In this document: in pieces, positions 7,688 to 15,254 of the stretch | Layout: each line of letters starts with the position of its first letter | Numbering within the stretch: the stretch's first letter is position 1 | Origin: an uncultured Lachnospiraceae bacterium | Lineage (GTDB): Bacteria; Bacillota; Clostridia; Lachnospirales; Lachnospiraceae | Length of the DNA stretch: 18,192 bases | Assembly: GCA_944376975.1 (NCBI GenBank) | Contig: CALWEE010000010.1 | Location: 1-18,192 of the forward strand | Reading direction: 5' to 3' | Notes under the pieces: generated by a model | What the model was told of the DNA's origin: nothing | The model's database searches: none | What the model saw: only the letters and a program-made list of their open reading frames with translations | Translations under genes and position numbers: made by a program

Positions 7688-8532
7688 TTAACATTTCCTC
7701 CATTCATGTATAGATCTATGATTTCCAGATACTCCTGCGGATAATATCCGATCTCGCCGGAAAACCGGGTCAGGGCGATCAGACCGCCGTCCACCTCCGG
7801 GATGGAGGCCAGCATAGCCGCGTTGTCCTGTTTCAGGCCGCCGCCGTAAACAATGTCCATACCTCCGGTCTTTTCTTTGACGAAGCGGGCGATCTTCGTG
7901 ATATAATCTTTGCCCGCCGGTGTTTTGCCCGGTCCGATGGACCAGATCGGTTCATAGGCGATGACCACTTTGGATGTATCCACGCCGTCAAGTCCGATGG
8001 AAAGCTGTTTTCCAAGGACTTCCTGCCACTGATCCTGTTCTTCGCTCTTTTCGCCGATGCAGTACAGCACCTTGAGCCCTCTGGCGATGGCGCATTTGAT
8101 CTCCCGGTTCAGGACGCGGTTGACCGCGTCCGTGTCCGTCACGCCCGCTTCAGCCAGGATGCCGGCCTTGTCGTTCCTTTCTTCACAATGGCCGATGAGC
8201 GCGCTCTGGCAGCCTGCGGCCGCCATGGCCGCCGCCGGACGGTTGGTCGTGAACGCGCCGAAATTGCCGCCCACTGCCGTATCTTCCCGATAGACGCTCT
8301 GACAGCCCACCTGTATGGGACTGTCCGCGTTTTTCGCCGCCGCCGCGTTCAGGATGTGGATCTCCGGGAAATACATGGCGAACTCCACTTCCGAAGGATC
8401 GTATTTCTTTAACGCGTCCTGGGTTTCGCTGACGATCTTTCCCGCCCAGTCCGGTATCGGCGCGAGCCGGTTGACTCCGCCCATATCCACCGGGACGTCA
8501 AAACGTTTCAGATTCAGATATATATGTTTCAT
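7684..8532 (-). CDS. Triosephosphate isomerase paralogue with altered phosphate loops
   Basis: This 282-residue TIM-barrel protein is a member of the triosephosphate isomerase family. Catalytic positions are kept: Asn7 and Lys9 (YLNLKRF), His115 (LIGHCEERN) and Glu194 (AYEPIWSIGPGKTP). Several substrate-loop residues are changed. The usual GHSERR is GHCEER. Loop 7 is YGGGL instead of YGGS, so the phosphate-binding serine is Gly232. Loop 8, normally VGGAS, reads IALTRF (252-257), so the two glycines that hold phosphate are Ala253 and Leu254 and an arginine appears at 256. It is about 30 residues longer than normal. It therefore may isomerise a substrate other than DHAP/GAP. Its start is 21 bases after the aldolase stop with AAAGGAGG upstream, and it overlaps the larA-like gene by 4 bases. 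The fold assignment is certain; the reaction is not. Confidence 0.85.
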   Translation of the reverse strand: MKHIYLNLKRFDVPVDMGGVNRLAPIPDWAGKIVSETQDALKKYDPSEVEFAMYFPEIHILNAAAAKNADSPIQVGCQSVYREDTAVGGNFGAFTTNRPAAAMAAAGCQSALIGHCEERNDKAGILAEAGVTDTDAVNRVLNREIKCAIARGLKVLYCIGEKSEEQDQWQEVLGKQLSIGLDGVDTSKVVIAYEPIWSIGPGKTPAGKDYITKIARFVKEKTGGMDIVYGGGLKQDNAAMLASIPEVDGGLIALTRFSGEIGYYPQEYLEIIDLYMNGGNVK

Positions 8533-8553
8533 TTCCGGCTGTGCCTCCTTTTA

Positions 8554-9708
8554 TCAGATACCCGCCTTTTTGTAACGGTCAGCCATCTGTTCCAGTGTCA
8601 CCTGCTCTACCTTCGGCGCTTTTCCATAGCTGCCGAATTTGACGATCAGCGTGCCTACCACTTCTTTTACGCCGTCTTCGATACATTTGCAGATACGCGC
8701 CACATCGTCGTCCGGAACATTGCCGTACATAACGGTATCCATGATCGGCGTGATGAACACACGGGGATCGAAAGCGGCTTTGTTCTTCTCCAGCAGTTCA
8801 TAGATCGGTCCGATGGAAGCGCTGTTCCGCAGGGCTTTTTCTTTCGCGAACAGTTCTTTCATATTCCGGGTAACGGCAAGACGGATATCGGTATCCACGT
8901 TGATCTTGTTGATGCCGCAATGTCCCGCTTCGATCAGCTGGTTGGCGTCGATGCCGTATGTATTGGTCAGTTCGCCGCCCAGCGCGTTGATCTCTTCCAC
9001 GATGTACTGGGGAACGGTGGATGAACCATGGCTTACAAGGTAACCTTCGATGCCTTCATGGCGCATACATTCTTTGATGGCGATGGCGATCTCTTTACGG
9101 ATCACCGCGTTCTTGCCTTTATTGGCGCCGTGCATGGTGCCGTAGCTGATGGCCAGCGCGTCCACTTTCGTCTTTCTGAAAAAGTCGATGGCGCTCAGCG
9201 GGTTGGTGTAGGTGCTGTCCGCGGAGAAAACATGGTCCTCCACGCCGGCCAGAACGCCCAGCTCGCCTTCTACCGTCACGCCGCGTTTATGGGCATATTT
9301 GACAACTTCCCGGGTCAGTTCCACGTTTTCGTCAAACGGAAGGGAGCTTCCGTCGATCATAACGCTTGTGTAACCGCCTTCGATCGCTGCCACACAGGAG
9401 TCAAAATTCCTGCCGTGATCCAGATGAAGGGCAATCGGGATCGGACTGTCCTGTCCGTATTTTTTAACAGCGGCGGCGATGTTCTTCGCGCCTGCTTTTT
9501 TGTCGTCCAGCGTGGCGTTCATAAAGTCGGTCCTTCCGCCCATGAAACCGTTGGCCAGGTCCGCGCCCTGCAGGATGGCCGGGCTTCTGAACATTTCATG
9601 TACGTTGATCACCGCTTTCGCCTGGCAGACCGCGTTCACGTTAAAAGCGCCCTGAGCGTAATCATTTTTATCCGCTGCGTCGAGAATCGCTCTCATTGGT
9701 ACTAACAT
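8554..9708 (-). CDS. fba: Class II (metal-dependent) fructose-bisphosphate-type aldolase
   Basis: This 384-residue class II aldolase should split a ketose 1,6-bisphosphate into DHAP and an aldehyde phosphate. LHLDHGRNFD (95-103) carries the catalytic Asp97 and metal ligand His98; EGELG (147-151), SYGTMHG with His193 and VSHGSSTVP with His227 supply further metal-site and phosphate residues; KINVDTDIRLA (268-278) is the family's phosphate-binding strand. HGSSTVP and NVDTD place it with the longer CbbA-like (Calvin-cycle subtype) branch rather than the short GatY/KbaY tagatose aldolases. It is somewhat longer than that branch, with an extra C-terminal tail. AGGAGG overlaps the pfk stop 8-9 bases before the ATG, so the two genes are coupled. 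Fructose, tagatose or a related bisphosphate could be the substrate. Confidence 0.9.
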   Translation of the reverse strand: MLVPMRAILDAADKNDYAQGAFNVNAVCQAKAVINVHEMFRSPAILQGADLANGFMGGRTDFMNATLDDKKAGAKNIAAAVKKYGQDSPIPIALHLDHGRNFDSCVAAIEGGYTSVMIDGSSLPFDENVELTREVVKYAHKRGVTVEGELGVLAGVEDHVFSADSTYTNPLSAIDFFRKTKVDALAISYGTMHGANKGKNAVIRKEIAIAIKECMRHEGIEGYLVSHGSSTVPQYIVEEINALGGELTNTYGIDANQLIEAGHCGINKINVDTDIRLAVTRNMKELFAKEKALRNSASIGPIYELLEKNKAAFDPRVFITPIMDTVMYGNVPDDDVARICKCIEDGVKEVVGTLIVKFGSYGKAPKVEQVTLEQMADRYKKAGI

Positions 9709-9719
9709 TGTTTTTCCTC

Positions 9720-10886
9720 CTAATCATTCAATGAAATCATTTTCGGCAATCCGCCGCCGATCAGCGGCCGACACCATTCTTTAAAGCTTTCTGTCACGCC
9801 ATTGCCTTCCGCGTTGATGTATTCGTCCGGCATGGTCTTTTCATACATCATGACCTTGTCAATGTCGATGAGGATCGGCGTCACGCGATAAGGCTCTGTG
9901 GATTCTCTCTTAAATCCTACCATCTTACCGGTTTCCCCGTCAAGGACGGCTTTGCAGGCTTCCCTGCCGGCCATGATCGCTTCTTCCCGGTCCACAGGGC
10001 TTTGCAGGCTCATGGACGCCCGGCCGATCAGTCCGGGTTTTTCGCCTCTCGCTTTATAACCCAGGCGGGCGCCCACCAGGTTCGCCAGATGGGAACTCAC
10101 ATCGCCGAAATAGGTGGCCCGTTCCGTTTTGAAGATGGGTTTGACGATGGGCTTTCCGTCTTTATCGGTCAGTCCTTCGCTGGCCACGACCACGATGCCG
10201 GATTTCTTTTCCAGAAGCTTTTTCACGTCCGCGATGAACTTATCTTCATCAAACGGCCGTTCCGGCAAGTAGATCAGATCCGGTCCCAGACCGTCCTCAT
10301 CTTCCGCCAACGCCGCGGACGCCGTGATCCATCCGGCGTTCCGTCCGGACGCTTCCACGACGACCACATGGATCGGAAGGCCCTTCACGTCCGCGCAGAC
10401 TTCTTTGACGCTCTGCGCGATAAAGCGGGCCGCGCTCCCGAATCCCGGGCTGTGGTCCGTTATGGCCAGATCGTTATCCATGGTCTTTGGTATCCCCATC
10501 ACGCAGATATCCAGCCCTTTTTCCCTGCAGGCCCTGGACAGCTTGCCGCAGGTATCCATCGTTCCGTTGCCGCCGTTTAACAGCACGTAACGGATCTGAT
10601 GTTTTTGGAGGATCTCCGTCATTTTTTCGTATTCTTCTTTTTCCAGCGCGTCACGGGACGTTCCAATGGCGCTTCCGGGCGTCTGGAGCAAAAGTTCCAG
10701 CTTCTCCTCCGGGATATCTTTAAGCTCGATCAGCTCTTCCCGGAGCAGTCCGCCGGTACCGCCCCGCGCGCCGTATATGTGGTCCAGTCCGGGATGCTTC
10801 AGCGCTTCCTTCACCGCGCCGTACAAAGACGCGTTGATCACCGCGGTCGGTCCGCCGCCGTGCACGATCAGTAAATTATCTCCCAT
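9720..10886 (-). CDS. 6-phosphofructokinase (PfkA family), phosphoryl donor unclear
   Basis: This 388-residue PfkA-family kinase should phosphorylate a ketose 6-phosphate at C1. Visible motifs are the N-terminal GGGPTAV loop (10-16), IGTSRDA with the sugar-phosphate arginine, GGNGT (105-109), GIPKTMDNDL with the catalytic Asp137, and SGRNAGW. At the two donor positions it is mixed: Gly108 is the ATP-type residue, while Lys134 of PKTMDND is the residue typical of pyrophosphate-dependent enzymes. The ATG at 10886 is preferred over one two codons upstream (10892), because AAAGGA lies 9 rather than 3 bases before it. It follows the response regulator by about 45 bases and is coupled to the aldolase. 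It could be the main glycolytic kinase or dedicated to this cluster. Confidence 0.88.
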   Translation of the reverse strand: MGDNLLIVHGGGPTAVINASLYGAVKEALKHPGLDHIYGARGGTGGLLREELIELKDIPEEKLELLLQTPGSAIGTSRDALEKEEYEKMTEILQKHQIRYVLLNGGNGTMDTCGKLSRACREKGLDICVMGIPKTMDNDLAITDHSPGFGSAARFIAQSVKEVCADVKGLPIHVVVVEASGRNAGWITASAALAEDEDGLGPDLIYLPERPFDEDKFIADVKKLLEKKSGIVVVASEGLTDKDGKPIVKPIFKTERATYFGDVSSHLANLVGARLGYKARGEKPGLIGRASMSLQSPVDREEAIMAGREACKAVLDGETGKMVGFKRESTEPYRVTPILIDIDKVMMYEKTMPDEYINAEGNGVTESFKEWCRPLIGGGLPKMISLND

Positions 10887-10931
10887 GGTCATCGTTCCTT
10901 TCTTATCCGCCTGCTCTGACCGGTCAGCCCA

Positions 10932-11606
10932 TCAGAACAGATGCTCGACCCCAAGTTCATGGATCGTCTTGACGATCTCTTTTGACCGGGTGCATCCGAA
11001 CTTGCGCAGCAGGCCTTTGATCTGTGTCTTGACCGTGCTGACTTCCACGCACCGGATCCTGGAGATCTCGCTGACTTTATGGCCCTGGAGCAAAAGTTTG
11101 ATCAGCTCCCGCTCCGTGGCTGTCAGCTTGGATATGTTGTTTATAAAATACAGTAAACTCCGTTCGCTTTTCTGCAGCCGGGCATATTCCTGCATGATCG
11201 TTTCATGTATCCGGGTCTGCATGGCCGGATGCCCATCATAAGCGCAGTGGATATGATAGAGGATCTGGTCGTCGTCACTGCCCTTTACCAGATAATCCAA
11301 CGCTCCGGCGCCCATGGCCGTAACGATCATCTCCCGGGTTTCATGGGCTGTCAGAAAGATGATGCCCGCCTCCGGATTTTCTTCCCGTATGGCTTCCGTC
11401 GCCAGTATCCCGGAATTCATCTGCTCCATTTCGATATCCATAAGGATCAGATCGTATTCCGTTGTCCTGGCCAGCTCGATGATCTCCTTTCCGCTGGCCG
11501 CCGTACCAACCACTTCCATATCCGGCTGGCCGTTGATCAGTTCGGTCATATCTTCCCGAAGCAGCGGGAAATCGTCCGCTATCATGATCCTGATCTTCTT
11601 TTCCAT
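10932..11606 (-). CDS. NarL/FixJ-type response regulator
   Basis: This 224-residue two-domain regulator has an N-terminal receiver domain with the acidic pair Asp11-Asp12, phosphorylation site Asp57 (LILMDIEM), Thr86 and Lys108 (DYLVKGSD). A LuxR-type helix-turn-helix follows at about 161-212 (LTATERELIKLLLQG, then STVKTQIKGLLRKFG). The linker is long and helical. The start is the ATG at 11606, with AGAAGG about 8 bases upstream; an in-frame GTG three codons earlier (11615) is possible. Only about a dozen bases separate it from the kinase stop, so the two form a cognate pair. It lies directly ahead of the phosphofructokinase gene on the same strand, which suggests that it controls the metabolic genes around it. 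No DNA target could be recognised. Confidence 0.92.
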   Translation of the reverse strand: MEKKIRIMIADDFPLLREDMTELINGQPDMEVVGTAASGKEIIELARTTEYDLILMDIEMEQMNSGILATEAIREENPEAGIIFLTAHETREMIVTAMGAGALDYLVKGSDDDQILYHIHCAYDGHPAMQTRIHETIMQEYARLQKSERSLLYFINNISKLTATERELIKLLLQGHKVSEISRIRCVEVSTVKTQIKGLLRKFGCTRSKEIVKTIHELGVEHLF

Positions 11607-11618
11607 GCTATGCACCTT

Positions 11619-13112
11619 CTACTGATATTTGGGCAGCAGTATGAAAAAACTGCTTCCCTCACCTTCCTTACTTTCTACCCGGATCGAACCCAGGTGGCTT
11701 TTCACGATCTCACGGACATAGTACAGGCCCATGCCCCAGTTGAAATTCGAGTTTTTACTTGAATAAAAAGGCTCAAAGATCTTTTTCCGCTGTGTCTTTG
11801 TCATGCCGTTCCCGTTATCCCGGACTTCCAGGACCGTATACAGCCGCTCGTTATGGGAAAGGAGGGACACCTGCCCGTTGGCTTCCCTTCCGGCCGCGAC
11901 GACCGCGTCCTGGGCGTTGATCAGCAGATTATACAGCGCCTCGCTGAAATGGATCTTATCGGCCAGGACGACCGTGTCTTCGTTCACATCCACGTGTACC
12001 GTCACGTCCGGATATTTTTCATGGAACCGTTCCAGCGTGCACTGGGCGATCTCTTTTAACGTGACCGGCACGATATAGATGGAATTGGTCTTGACGAAAC
12101 TGTACAGTTCCTCCATGCGGCCCAGTATCGCTCCATTCAGTTCCTCCAGGGCGTCCACGTATTCCCTCAGCTTTTCTTTGTCCATATCCGGACTGTCATA
12201 CAGCTGATCGATCCGCTTAAAGATGACTTTGCTGGAAAGCAGCTGGTTCTTCATGCTGTGGACAAACATGGAGGCGCCCACCCGGGCTGTGTCAAACTTA
12301 CGTTCCATGACCACTTCTTCCCTGTTCTCCATGATATTTTCCTGGGTATACCGGAAAATGCTCACGAATCCCAGCACGCAGCAGATCACGCTGATCACCA
12401 CCAGCGTCACGTAGCTTCCGAAAGACGGGTTGACCTGAAGGTAACCGATCCCACGGTTCCAGGCATAGGTGTAGCTGTAAAAATGATACACCTGTCCCGG
12501 ATCCTGCTGGAAATACAGGCAATACAGTCCGGTCATGGATATGAGACAGATCACGATCAGGCTGAACTGCCGCCTGCAGAACCGCATGGTAATGGAAAAA
12601 TATTCATAGACCAGGAGCGCCACCGCCGTTACGAGATAGATCGTCAAAACGATCATGTTCACATCGGCTATGATCTTCTGGAACCGCATAAAATGGCCGG
12701 TTATCAGCCGATACACCCAGGGCAGATAAACGATCAGCATCACCGCGGGAAAAACGGTCACCGCCATGCTGATCCGGGGATTTTTCCTTAAAGCCGGGAT
12801 CATCGTGTAATGAAGCGCCAGCCGCATGAGAAAGTAAGGAAAAAGGATCCTGCCGAGGGCGACAAGGTAACCCATCTGGTTGAACGTGATCAGGAAAAAC
12901 TGCACCTTCTGCTGGATGCTCCTTGAAAAATAAAGGAACTGCACCACTTCCGGCGATATGCCGCCTTTTTTCGCGATAAAGATCATCACGCCGGTGATCT
13001 CGAGCAGCAGACTCAGCGACAGCCCGCACAGGAAAAAAGATTCCCGGCTCCTTTTTACGCATAGGATCAGAACAGACGCCAGGACCAAACAACATGTCAA
13101 TATGATAAGCAT
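11619..13112 (-). CDS. Membrane sensor histidine kinase with about seven transmembrane segments
   Basis: The N-terminal 255 residues of this 497-residue protein form about seven hydrophobic spans (roughly 2-19, 26-47, 81-101, 113-137, 150-170, 182-201, 233-253), with a short Tyr/Trp-rich loop at 202-230 facing one side. There is no large extracellular sensor domain, so the ligand may be sensed within the membrane bundle or by a partner. The cytoplasmic part has an atypical H-box, MFVHSMKNQLL (His285), then a complete ATPase domain: N-box ALYNLLINAQDAV (Asn395, Asn399), DNGNGM (432-437), FEPFYSSK (446-453) and NWGMGL (458-463). HSMKN resembles the HSLKN-type boxes of kinases paired with NarL or LytTR regulators. 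AAAGGGGG lies about 9 bases before the ATG. It is paired with the response regulator and lies 76 bases after nagA. Confidence 0.92.
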   Translation of the reverse strand: MLIILTCCLVLASVLILCVKRSRESFFLCGLSLSLLLEITGVMIFIAKKGGISPEVVQFLYFSRSIQQKVQFFLITFNQMGYLVALGRILFPYFLMRLALHYTMIPALRKNPRISMAVTVFPAVMLIVYLPWVYRLITGHFMRFQKIIADVNMIVLTIYLVTAVALLVYEYFSITMRFCRRQFSLIVICLISMTGLYCLYFQQDPGQVYHFYSYTYAWNRGIGYLQVNPSFGSYVTLVVISVICCVLGFVSIFRYTQENIMENREEVVMERKFDTARVGASMFVHSMKNQLLSSKVIFKRIDQLYDSPDMDKEKLREYVDALEELNGAILGRMEELYSFVKTNSIYIVPVTLKEIAQCTLERFHEKYPDVTVHVDVNEDTVVLADKIHFSEALYNLLINAQDAVVAAGREANGQVSLLSHNERLYTVLEVRDNGNGMTKTQRKKIFEPFYSSKNSNFNWGMGLYYVREIVKSHLGSIRVESKEGEGSSFFILLPKYQ

Positions 13113-13141
13113 ACATCTTTTCCCCCTTTGTCATCAGTCCT

Positions 13142-13170
13142 ATTTTAACATCTGTTCCGTATTTTGCATA
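13142..13170 (-). promoter_or_regulatory. Possible weak promoter upstream of the histidine kinase
   Basis: On the minus strand TATGCA (13165-13170), a 17-base spacer and TAAAAT (13142-13147) lie about 30 bases before the kinase ATG, in the 76-base gap after nagA. The -10 is good and the -35 poor (three of six). No terminator is visible in this gap, so read-through from nagBA is also expected. Confidence 0.3.
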
Positions 13171-13188
13171 CTGCCGATCCCGCGCGCT

Positions 13189-14340
13189 TTATCTGTCGAT
13201 CCGCTTTCCGGAAACGAAAACGTCTTTGATCGTGTTGTCCGTATCAAGGATAACGATATCCGCGTCCTTTCCGTCAGCGATGGATCCTTTTTTATCATAT
13301 ATGCCGAGCATCTTCGCCGGGTTTTCCGTCAGGAGAGGCAGGATCTGCTCCAGGCTTTTTCCCGTGAACGCCATCAGGTTCAAAAGCGCCACGTTCTGAG
13401 TCAGCGTGCTGCCCGCCCGGACGCCGGTATCGGCCAGCTTGGCGTCTCCGTCTACGACGACCACGTCGTTGACGCCCAGTTTGTACTGTCCGTCCGGAAG
13501 GCCCGCAGCCATGATCGAATCGGTGATGGCGACCACTTTATCCAGACCTTTCGTCTTCAGCAGAAGCCGGACCGTACCCGGATGGAGATGTCTGCCGTCA
13601 CAGATGGCTTCGCAGTAAATGTCCGACTCCAGCGCCGCGCCCATGATCGCCGGGAAATGCTGATGGAGCAGTTTCATCGCGTTGAACGTATGGGTACAGC
13701 AGACCGCTCCGTTTTCGATGGCTTTCATGCTCGTCTCATAATCCGCTCCGGAATGACCAATGGCCACTTTAATGCCCATCTTCCGGATATCCGGTATGGC
13801 GTCCACGATGCCGTCCACTTCCGGAGAGATGGTGATGTAACGGATATTGCCCTTCGCCCGCTCCTGATATTTGGCCAGAAGCGGCATGTTCGCTTTCTGG
13901 AGCAGGTATTCGGGCATGGCGCCCTTAAACTCGGAAGCCAGGAAAGGCCCTTCCAGATGGATGCCCAGCAGATGCGCGCCTTTCTGGTCCATTTCCGCGT
14001 GCGCGTTGAACGCGTCGATACATTTGAATGTCTGCTCCTCCGTATCGGTCAGTATGGAACATAACCAGGACGTGGTCCCGTTTCCGGCCACGAACCGGCA
14101 GATCTTCTCCAGATCTTCCGCGGAAGCCGCGTTCACGTCCACGCCTACCGCTCCATGGGTATGGACATCGATGAATCCGGGGACCACATGGCGTCCGGCC
14201 GCGTCATAAACTTCCGCTCCCGCTTCCGGCGCAAAATCCTTCGGCAGGACAAAGATCCGTCCGTCCTCCATGGCAATGGTCCGTTCATAAAACCCGCCGT
14301 CCATAAATACGTTTCCGCCTTTGATATACGATACGCTCAT
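13189..14340 (-). CDS. nagA: N-acetylglucosamine-6-phosphate deacetylase
   Basis: This 383-residue amidohydrolase removes the acetyl group from an N-acetylhexosamine 6-phosphate in the cytosol. The TIM-barrel motifs are FIDVHTHGAVG (57-67), HLEGPF with metal ligand Glu130, IGHSGA with His196, CTHTFNAM with His217, ICDGRHLHP, and AITDS with the catalytic Asp274. Small beta-sandwich strands at both ends (1-50, 350-383) complete the amidohydrolase layout. Length is normal. The start is the ATG at 14340, with AGGGGG 9 bases upstream; an upstream in-frame codon would begin inside nagB. The gap to nagB is 13 bases, so nagB and nagA are one transcript. An AgaA-like role on N-acetylgalactosamine 6-phosphate cannot be excluded from sequence. 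Confidence 0.94.
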   Translation of the reverse strand: MSVSYIKGGNVFMDGGFYERTIAMEDGRIFVLPKDFAPEAGAEVYDAAGRHVVPGFIDVHTHGAVGVDVNAASAEDLEKICRFVAGNGTTSWLCSILTDTEEQTFKCIDAFNAHAEMDQKGAHLLGIHLEGPFLASEFKGAMPEYLLQKANMPLLAKYQERAKGNIRYITISPEVDGIVDAIPDIRKMGIKVAIGHSGADYETSMKAIENGAVCCTHTFNAMKLLHQHFPAIMGAALESDIYCEAICDGRHLHPGTVRLLLKTKGLDKVVAITDSIMAAGLPDGQYKLGVNDVVVVDGDAKLADTGVRAGSTLTQNVALLNLMAFTGKSLEQILPLLTENPAKMLGIYDKKGSIADGKDADIVILDTDNTIKDVFVSGKRIDR

Positions 14341-14353
14341 ATCTTTCGCCCCC

Positions 14354-15175
14354 TTATTCCGGAAGATTGGCCACAAATTCCGTCATGCGGATGCTGATAT
14401 CCGGATGTCCCTGAAGAAGGGTTACCGGGAAATGGGATGACGGTTCGCCATAAGCCGCATGTCTTACCACGCTTCTGTGCCAGTCTCTGAAAACGCCCAG
14501 ACGGATCTTTCTCGCGTGAGCGATTTCATAGATACCGATGGTGATGCAGTATTTCGGCATGTCGTCCAGGGCGCCGTTCAGGTCGCCGATGGAGTTGACC
14601 GCCCGTGTTTCTTTTGAAATTTCCAGCACGCGGGTATGCTGCGCCAGGAATTCTTCGTTCGTCAGGGAATCGTCCGCCTCATTGAACGCCACATGGCCGT
14701 TGATGCCGATACCGCCGAAGCAGATATCCACGCCGCCCAGCTTTTCAATGGTTTCCGCGATATGTCCCAGATTTTCCGGATCGGGGAAGATCCTCTGTTC
14801 CGGCGGCATGACCAGATCGGAACGGATCTTGGAATATACCGTTCTTTCCATGAATCCGCGGAAGCTTAACGCCTCGTCTTTGGAGATCCATTTTTTGTCG
14901 TCGGTCAGATATTCGTCCATATTGATGAACCATACGTTTTTCAGGCTGATGTTTTCCTTGTTGACCATATCCACAAAATAAGGATACTGACCTACCGGTC
15001 CTACCGGGCAGATGAATACGGTGGTCTCGCCGGCCGCGTTCTTTTCTTTGATCGTATCGGCCATTTCTCTTGCCATATCCTCAAAAACTTCCGCGTTATC
15101 TTTCATGACGATCAGAGGGATCTTCGGCGCGCCAAGCATCTCCTCTTTATTATAATAGTAATAATCATGTTTCAT
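14354..15175 (-). CDS. Divergent glucosamine-6-phosphate deaminase/isomerase (NagB family)
   Basis: This 273-residue NagB/RpiA/SOL-fold enzyme should convert an aminohexose 6-phosphate to a ketose 6-phosphate plus ammonia. The core is clear: FINMDEYL with Asp87, and GGIGINGHVAFNEA (154-167) with the catalytic His161 and Glu166. Three regions differ from standard NagB. The usual TGGTP or TGSTP phosphate loop is CPVGPVGQYP (56-65). The usual GxxKA segment is FRDWHRSVV (229-237), so the phosphate-binding lysine is replaced by arginine or histidine. The N-terminus carries a Tyr-rich stretch (DYYYYNK). It may therefore use a different amino sugar. GGAGG lies 8 bases before the ATG. A terminator-like hairpin lies only about 32 bases upstream. 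Pairing with nagA supports an amino-sugar role. Confidence 0.85.
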   Translation of the reverse strand: MKHDYYYYNKEEMLGAPKIPLIVMKDNAEVFEDMAREMADTIKEKNAAGETTVFICPVGPVGQYPYFVDMVNKENISLKNVWFINMDEYLTDDKKWISKDEALSFRGFMERTVYSKIRSDLVMPPEQRIFPDPENLGHIAETIEKLGGVDICFGGIGINGHVAFNEADDSLTNEEFLAQHTRVLEISKETRAVNSIGDLNGALDDMPKYCITIGIYEIAHARKIRLGVFRDWHRSVVRHAAYGEPSSHFPVTLLQGHPDISIRMTEFVANLPE

Positions 15176-15206
15176 TTTCGTTTCCTCCGTTCACGAATCC
15201 TTATTG

Positions 15207-15236
15207 TGAAAACAGGGCTGCAAGATAGCAGCCCTG
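15207..15236 (-). terminator. Terminator of the ABC transporter operon, just upstream of nagB
   Basis: On the minus strand a perfect 9-bp stem CAGGGCTGC-TATCTT-GCAGCCCTG is followed by TTTTC. It begins about 18 bases after the binding-protein stop. It ends only about 32 bases before the nagB ATG, with no clear promoter between, so it may be leaky or act as an attenuator for nagBA. Confidence 0.85.
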
Positions 15237-15254
15237 CCCATATGATATGTTTGA

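Noticed and set aside
6455..7744. Plus-strand open frame of 429 codons opposite the larA-like gene
   Set aside because: It lies wholly antisense to a well-supported coding region and has no family similarity that I can see.
12958..14064. Plus-strand open frame of 368 codons opposite the kinase start and nagA
   Set aside because: It crosses the intergenic region and the antisense of nagA; it is rich in Arg/His/Phe and has no motif.
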